Translations under genes and position numbers: made by a program
In this document: piece after piece, positions 22,626 through 26,281 of the stretch
How the letters are laid out: each line of letters starts with the position of its first letter
Numbering within the stretch: position 1 is the stretch's first letter
Assembly: GCA_035762175.1 (NCBI GenBank)
Contig: DASTPP010000346.1
Coordinates: 1-26,281 of the forward strand
Origin: DASTPP01 sp035762175
GTDB lineage: Bacteria; Myxococcota_A; Polyangia; Polyangiales; Polyangiaceae
DNA length: 26,281 nt
Direction: 5' to 3'
The notes under the pieces: generated by a model
What the model was told of the DNA's origin: nothing
Database searches by the model: none
Seen by the model: only the letters and a program-made list of their open reading frames with translations

Positions 22626-23933
22626 TCAGGGGCGGGCGCCGCCGAGGGCGCGGGCGCCGATGTCGCGGCGCATCTGCCGGCCCTCGAAGTGGACGAGCGC
22701 GGCGGCGCCGTAGGCGCGGCCGAGGGCCTCCGCGAGCGTCGCGCCGCGGCCGCAGACGACGAGCACGCGGCCGCCCGCGGTCAGCACGCGCCCGCCTTCG
22801 GCCCGGGTGCCGGCGTGCAAGAGGCGCACCCCTTCGCCGGCGGCCGCGCGCTCGAGGCCCTCGATGGCGTCGCCCGTGCGGGGGCTGCCGGGGTAGCCGG
22901 CCGAGGCGAGCACGACGGCGGCCGCGTGGCCCCGGGCCGCGAGCGCGCCCTCGCGCGGCAGCGCGCCCCGCGCGGCCCCGTCGAGCAGGGCGGCGAAGTC
23001 GCCCTCGACGAGCTCGGCGAGCACCGCCGCCTCGGGATCGCCGAAGCGCACGTTGTATTCGAGCACGACGGGCGCGCCCTCGGGCGTGATCATGAGCCCG
23101 AGAAAGAGCGCCCCTCGGTAGTCGAGCCCCTCGGCGCGCAGGCCCGCGAGGGTCGGCCGCACCACCTCGGCGAGCAGGCGCCGCTCGACCGCCTCGTCGA
23201 CGACGGGGGCCGGCCCGTAGGCGCCCATGCCCCCCGTGTTCGGCCCCGTGTCGCCGTCGCCGAGGCGCTTGTGGTCTTGCACCGCGGGCAGCACGAGGGC
23301 GCGCTCGCCGTCGAGCACGAGGTGCACGCTGGCCTCCTGGCCCGCGAGGCGCTCTTCGACGACGACGCGGCCGCCGGCGGGCCCGAAGGCGCCGCGGGTC
23401 ATCATCGCCTCGACCGCCTCGTGCGCCTCGTCGTGCGTCTCGGCGACCACCACGCCCTTGCCGGCGCAGAGCCCGTCGGCCTTGACGACCGGCGGGCGGC
23501 GCGAGGCGTCGACGAGCGCGTGCGCCTCGGCCGGGGTCTCGGCCGCGCCGCCCGCCGCGGTCGGCACCCCGTGCCGCGCCGCGAAGGCCTTGAAGAAGGC
23601 CTTCGAGCCCTCGAGCCGCGCGGCCGCGCGCCCCGGGCCGAACACCGCGAAGCCCGCCGCGCGCAGGGCGTCGGCCACCCCCGCGACGAGCGGCGCCTCG
23701 GGGCCGATGACGACAAGCCCCGGCCGCTCGGAGAGGGCCAGGCGCACCACCGCGTCGGGGTCGGCGGGCGCGGCGAGCGGCACGTTGCGCAAGGCCCCGC
23801 CGGTGCCCCCGTTGCCCGGGGCGACCAGCACCTCGGTGACCCCCGGCGACGCCGCGAGCCTCGCCCCGAGGGCGTGCTCGCGCGCGCCCGAGCCGACGAC
23901 CAGCACCTTCCTGACGCTCTCTCCGCCCGCCAT
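22626..23933 (-). CDS. purD: Phosphoribosylamine-glycine ligase (GARS)
   Basis: This 435-residue protein is near the usual length of about 430. It joins phosphoribosylamine and glycine using ATP in step two of purine synthesis. It starts KVLVVGSGAREHALG, with the ATP-grasp segments VVKADGLCAGKG (149-160), GPNTGGMGAYGP (230-241) and LEYNVRFGDPEA (291-302). The ATG start at 23933 is the first good one before the GxGxRE motif. It is probably the first gene of a purD-serC transcript and is divergent from the PilZ-like gene across 88 bp of GC-rich DNA. No PurR-like box or riboswitch is seen. Confidence 0.97.
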   Translation of the reverse strand: MAGGESVRKVLVVGSGAREHALGARLAASPGVTEVLVAPGNGGTGGALRNVPLAAPADPDAVVRLALSERPGLVVIGPEAPLVAGVADALRAAGFAVFGPGRAAARLEGSKAFFKAFAARHGVPTAAGGAAETPAEAHALVDASRRPPVVKADGLCAGKGVVVAETHDEAHEAVEAMMTRGAFGPAGGRVVVEERLAGQEASVHLVLDGERALVLPAVQDHKRLGDGDTGPNTGGMGAYGPAPVVDEAVERRLLAEVVRPTLAGLRAEGLDYRGALFLGLMITPEGAPVVLEYNVRFGDPEAAVLAELVEGDFAALLDGAARGALPREGALAARGHAAAVVLASAGYPGSPRTGDAIEGLERAAAGEGVRLLHAGTRAEGGRVLTAGGRVLVVCGRGATLAEALGRAYGAAALVHFEGRQMRRDIGARALGGARP

Positions 23934-24008
23934 GGGCCGCCCCTAGCACGGCGGCGGCGGCGGGGCGCGGCGGGGCGCATCGGGCTGGGCGGGGCCGGGC
24001 ACTTTTCG

Positions 24009-24014
24009 TATCCT
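24009..24014 (+). promoter_or_regulatory. Candidate -10 box close to a GTG start
   Basis: TATCCT (24009-24014) lies 7 bases before GTG 24022, in the only AT-rich spot of the 88-bp divergent gap. The region at -35 (TGGGCG, 17 bp upstream) is poor. No Shine-Dalgarno precedes the GTG, so a leaderless transcript is possible. Confidence 0.35.
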
Positions 24015-24021
24015 GACCGGC

Positions 24022-25392
24022 GTGCAGGGCCCCCCCCCGAACGACCGGCCGACCGTGGTGCGCGTGCGCCGGCCTTTTTCGAGCGTCGACGAGCTCCTGA
24101 GCGCCGACTTCAACCACTTCACGCGGCAGGGCATGGTGCTCTCGGGCGTCGGCCCGCTCGGGCCGGGGCAGCTCGTGCGCTTCGAGGTTACCTTGACCGA
24201 CGGGGCGCCGATCTTGCGCGGCGAGGGCGCCGTCGTCGCCCACCACCCCCGGCGTGAGGGCGTGCCCTTCGACGGCCTCGAGGTGAAATTCTTGCGCCTC
24301 GACGGGCGCGGGCATGAGCTCATGCGCCGGGTGTGGGCCATGCAGCGCGCCCAGCACCCCTCCGACCGGCCTCGGCCCTCGCGCCCGCGGCCCGAACCGC
24401 CCGCCTCCGGCGGCGGTACGGTGGTGCTCAACCGGCCCCACGTGCCCGTCGCCGCGGGCGGCACCGTGGTGCTCACCCCCGGGTCGCCCCCGGCGCCCGA
24501 GCCGGGGCCGTCCGACCCCCCGGCCACGATGCCCTCGATGGCCCGAGCGGCGCCCCCGCCCCCCCCGCCCATTGTCCGCCGGCCGCCCCCGCGGGGCTCC
24601 GATTCGGCCGAGCCCACGGTCATTTCGAACGCGCCCCTCAGCCCGACCCAGAACGTAATGCGGCCGGGCGACGCGAGCTCAACCGGGCCGGCGGCGGTCC
24701 CGCCGAAAGCGGCCGTCGAGCCGCCGCGCCCGCCCTCGCAGCGCCCGCGCCCGCCCTCGCCGACCCCGCCCTCCGATCGGACGCGCGCTTCGGTCGGGGC
24801 GCCGCGCGCGCCCTCCGAGCCCGCGCGCCCGCCCTCCGAGCGCCCGCGCGCCCCTTCCGAGCGCCCGCGCGCCCTCTCCGAGCGCCCGCGCCCGCCCTCC
24901 GAGCGCCCGATCCCCCTCGCCGACCCGCCTCCCGGGCTGCTGGCGGCGCCGCGCGCGCCCTTCCAGCCGCCACGCGCCCCGTCCGAGCGCCCTCGCGCGT
25001 CCGAGCGTCCAGGCGCTCCGGCCGAGCCGCCGCGCGCGCCCTCCGAGCGGCCCCGTGTGCCCTCCGAGCGGCCGCGCATGCCGTCCGAGCCGCCTCGCGC
25101 CGAGCGGCCGCGCATGCCGTCCGAGCGCCCGCGCGCCGCGTCCGAGCGGCCGCGGCCGTCTTCCGAGCGGCCCGCGGCGGCGGGTGGGGTGCTGCCCCCC
25201 ATGCGCCCCGAGCGCCGGGGCCCGACGGCGCCGCCGCCCCCGCTCTCGCGCGCGGCGGCGGGGGGCCGCAACGAGCGGCTCGGGCGGCTGCGCGCCCGGG
25301 CCTCGGGCCAGGCGCCCGAGCGGCGGGCCGACCGGGGCGAGCTGCTCGCGCGCTTGCGCGATCGGGCCGAGCGGGGCGGGCCCTCAAGCTAG
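24022..25392 (+). CDS. PilZ-like protein with repetitive Pro-rich tail
   Basis: This 456-residue protein starts at GTG 24022. Residues 15-110 (FSSVDELLSADFNHFTRQGMVLS, LGPGQLVRFEVTLTDGAPILRGEGAVVAHH, GLEVKFLRLD) match the fold of myxobacterial PilZ-type proteins. The canonical RxxxR and (D/N)xSxxG c-di-GMP motifs are not clear; FTRQG sits where NxSxxG would be. c-di-GMP binding is therefore doubtful. Residues 110-400 are disordered Pro/Arg/Ser-rich sequence with a repeated SERPRxP heptapeptide (most regular at 24811-25190). A short charged end (RNERLGRLRARASGQAPERRADRGELLARLRDRAERG) looks helical. A regulatory or scaffold role is inferred. No membrane helix is seen. Confidence 0.75.
   Translation: MQGPPPNDRPTVVRVRRPFSSVDELLSADFNHFTRQGMVLSGVGPLGPGQLVRFEVTLTDGAPILRGEGAVVAHHPRREGVPFDGLEVKFLRLDGRGHELMRRVWAMQRAQHPSDRPRPSRPRPEPPASGGGTVVLNRPHVPVAAGGTVVLTPGSPPAPEPGPSDPPATMPSMARAAPPPPPPIVRRPPPRGSDSAEPTVISNAPLSPTQNVMRPGDASSTGPAAVPPKAAVEPPRPPSQRPRPPSPTPPSDRTRASVGAPRAPSEPARPPSERPRAPSERPRALSERPRPPSERPIPLADPPPGLLAAPRAPFQPPRAPSERPRASERPGAPAEPPRAPSERPRVPSERPRMPSEPPRAERPRMPSERPRAASERPRPSSERPAAAGGVLPPMRPERRGPTAPPPPLSRAAAGGRNERLGRLRARASGQAPERRADRGELLARLRDRAERGGPSS
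24811..25190. repeat. 21-bp coding repeats in the PilZ-like tail
   Basis: A seven-codon unit encoding SERPRxP (x = A, P, V or M) recurs about fifteen times with interruptions. Several neighbouring copies are almost identical in DNA (CCCTCCGAGCGCCCGCGCG and variants), so the tail has grown by local slippage. Frame is kept throughout. Confidence 0.75.
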
Positions 25393-25514
25393 CGGAAAAG
25401 GGCTCCCGGCCGGGCTCGGCCGTGCAAAGAGTTTGCGACTCCGCGGATTTCTGCAAAACAAATAGGCCGGCGCGCCCATTTCTGAGGGCTCCAGAACGCG
25501 CGCCCCGAGGCCTC
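25393..25514. promoter_or_regulatory. Gap before dnaG
   Basis: This 122-bp gap contains a CCCGGCCGGG palindrome (25405-25414), perhaps ending the PilZ transcript. An AT-richer patch (25426-25466) could hold the dnaG promoter; TTGCGA at 25433 is a possible -35, without a good -10. GAGG at 25507-25510 precedes the GTG start. Confidence 0.35.
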
Positions 25515-26281
25515 GTGACCATCGCTGAGACGACCATCCAGCTCGTACGGCAGCGCACCGACCTGGCGGCGCTCGTCGGCGAGACGGTCAAGCTCATGCG
25601 TCGCGGCCGGTCCTGGCTCGGGCTCTGCCCCTTTCACAAAGAGAAGACGCCGAGCTTTCACGTCACGCCCGAGCGGGGCATGTTTCACTGCTTCGGCTGC
25701 GGCGAGCACGGCAACGCCATCACCTTCGTGATGAAGGTCGAGGGGCTGACCTTCCCCGAGGCGGTGCGGCGCCTGGCCGAGCGGGCGGGCGTCGAGGTCG
25801 AAGAGACGGGCTCCGAGCGCGAGCGGCGCGAAGAGGCGGCCCGCCGCCGGGCCCGCGACGACCTCTACGCGGTCGGCAACCTGGCGGCCGTCTACTTCGA
25901 GCAGATGCTGCGCGAGCACCCGCACGCCCCCCTCGCCCGGGCCGAGCTCGAGCGCCGCGGCCTCGTCGCCTCCTCGCCCACCGACCCGGTGGCGACGGCC
26001 CTCGGCGCCTTCCGCGTCGGCTACGCCCCCGCGGGGTGGGACGGGCTGACGACCTTCCTGCGCGAGCAGGGCGTCTCGCCGCTGCTCGGCGAGCAGGTGG
26101 GCCTGCTCGTCGCCCGCCAGAGCGGCCCGGGCCACTACGACCGCTTCCGGAACCGCCTCATGTTCGCCGTCGTCGACGTGCAGGGCCGGGTCGTCGCCTT
26201 CAGCGGCCGCGTGCTGCCCGACCCGCAGACGGGCCAGGTCGACAAAGAGACGGGCAAGTACATCAACAGCCCCGAGAGCCC
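25515..26281 (+). CDS. dnaG: DNA primase (3' end outside window)
   Basis: The frame starts at GTG 25515 and stays open to the last base, giving 255 residues of a protein that is usually about 600. The zinc-binding N-domain is intact: CPFH (Cys38, His41) and CFGC (Cys59, Cys62), with HKEKTPSFHV between. Residues 65-90 (ITFVMKVEGLTFPEAVRRLAERAGVEVEE) and the segment RFRNRLMFAVVDVQGRVVAFSGRVL (about 213-237) match the start of the RNA-polymerase domain; KYINSPES is the familiar K-Y-x-N-S-P. It makes RNA primers for replication. rpoD often follows dnaG but lies outside this window. No fault is seen. Confidence 0.96.
   Translation, partial: MTIAETTIQLVRQRTDLAALVGETVKLMRRGRSWLGLCPFHKEKTPSFHVTPERGMFHCFGCGEHGNAITFVMKVEGLTFPEAVRRLAERAGVEVEETGSERERREEAARRRARDDLYAVGNLAAVYFEQMLREHPHAPLARAELERRGLVASSPTDPVATALGAFRVGYAPAGWDGLTTFLREQGVSPLLGEQVGLLVARQSGPGHYDRFRNRLMFAVVDVQGRVVAFSGRVLPDPQTGQVDKETGKYINSPES

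Overview
The window is very GC-rich with strong G/C preference at third codon positions. It carries features typical of Myxococcota, probably a Polyangia/Sorangium-like bacterium: a transmembrane Ser/Thr kinase and a transmembrane FHA protein with long Pro/Ala linkers, lipoproteins with Gly-rich linkers and Cys-rich knots, PEGA-like proteins with a C-terminal two-helix hairpin, and a PilZ-like protein with a repetitive proline-rich tail. Taxonomy is inferred from gene style, not from a marker-gene comparison.

Layout. 1-855 (+): 3' part of a MacB/FtsX-type ABC permease, convergent with a Suv3-like RNA helicase (904-3369, -). 3466-6239 (-): a tightly coupled three-gene operon, read as zinc-ribbon protein, predicted outer-membrane protein, metallophosphoesterase. 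6388-7377 (-): YihY/BrkB membrane protein. 7667-8713 (-): exported TPR/PEGA-like protein. 8714-9659: about 950 bp without a convincing gene, holding a 21-bp tandem array framed by imperfect inverted repeats and followed by a perfect 12-bp hairpin. 9660-13771 (-): operon of a PEGA-like membrane protein and two paralogous lipoproteins, each with an eight-Cys knot and a YW-type beta-propeller. 13979-15613 (-) and 16064-18475 (+): divergent FHA protein and Ser/Thr kinase. 18700-21288 (+): ferredoxin reductase plus ferritin-like diiron protein, behind an AT-rich regulatory island. 21481-23933 (-): purD then serC. 24022-25392 (+): PilZ-like protein. 25515-end (+): 5' part of dnaG.

How the genes work together. 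Housekeeping is purD (purines), serC (serine/PLP) and dnaG (replication). The kinase/FHA pair has the parts for phospho-Thr signalling. The reductase and diiron protein look like a complete NAD(P)H-driven oxygenase or desaturase couple of unknown substrate, and this is the most likely source of undescribed chemistry. The propeller operon and the zinc-ribbon/OMP/phosphoesterase operon are envelope systems of unknown role. The most unusual non-coding structure is the 8.88-9.38 kb repeat element. No tRNA, rRNA, CRISPR array, transposase or phage gene was recognised.
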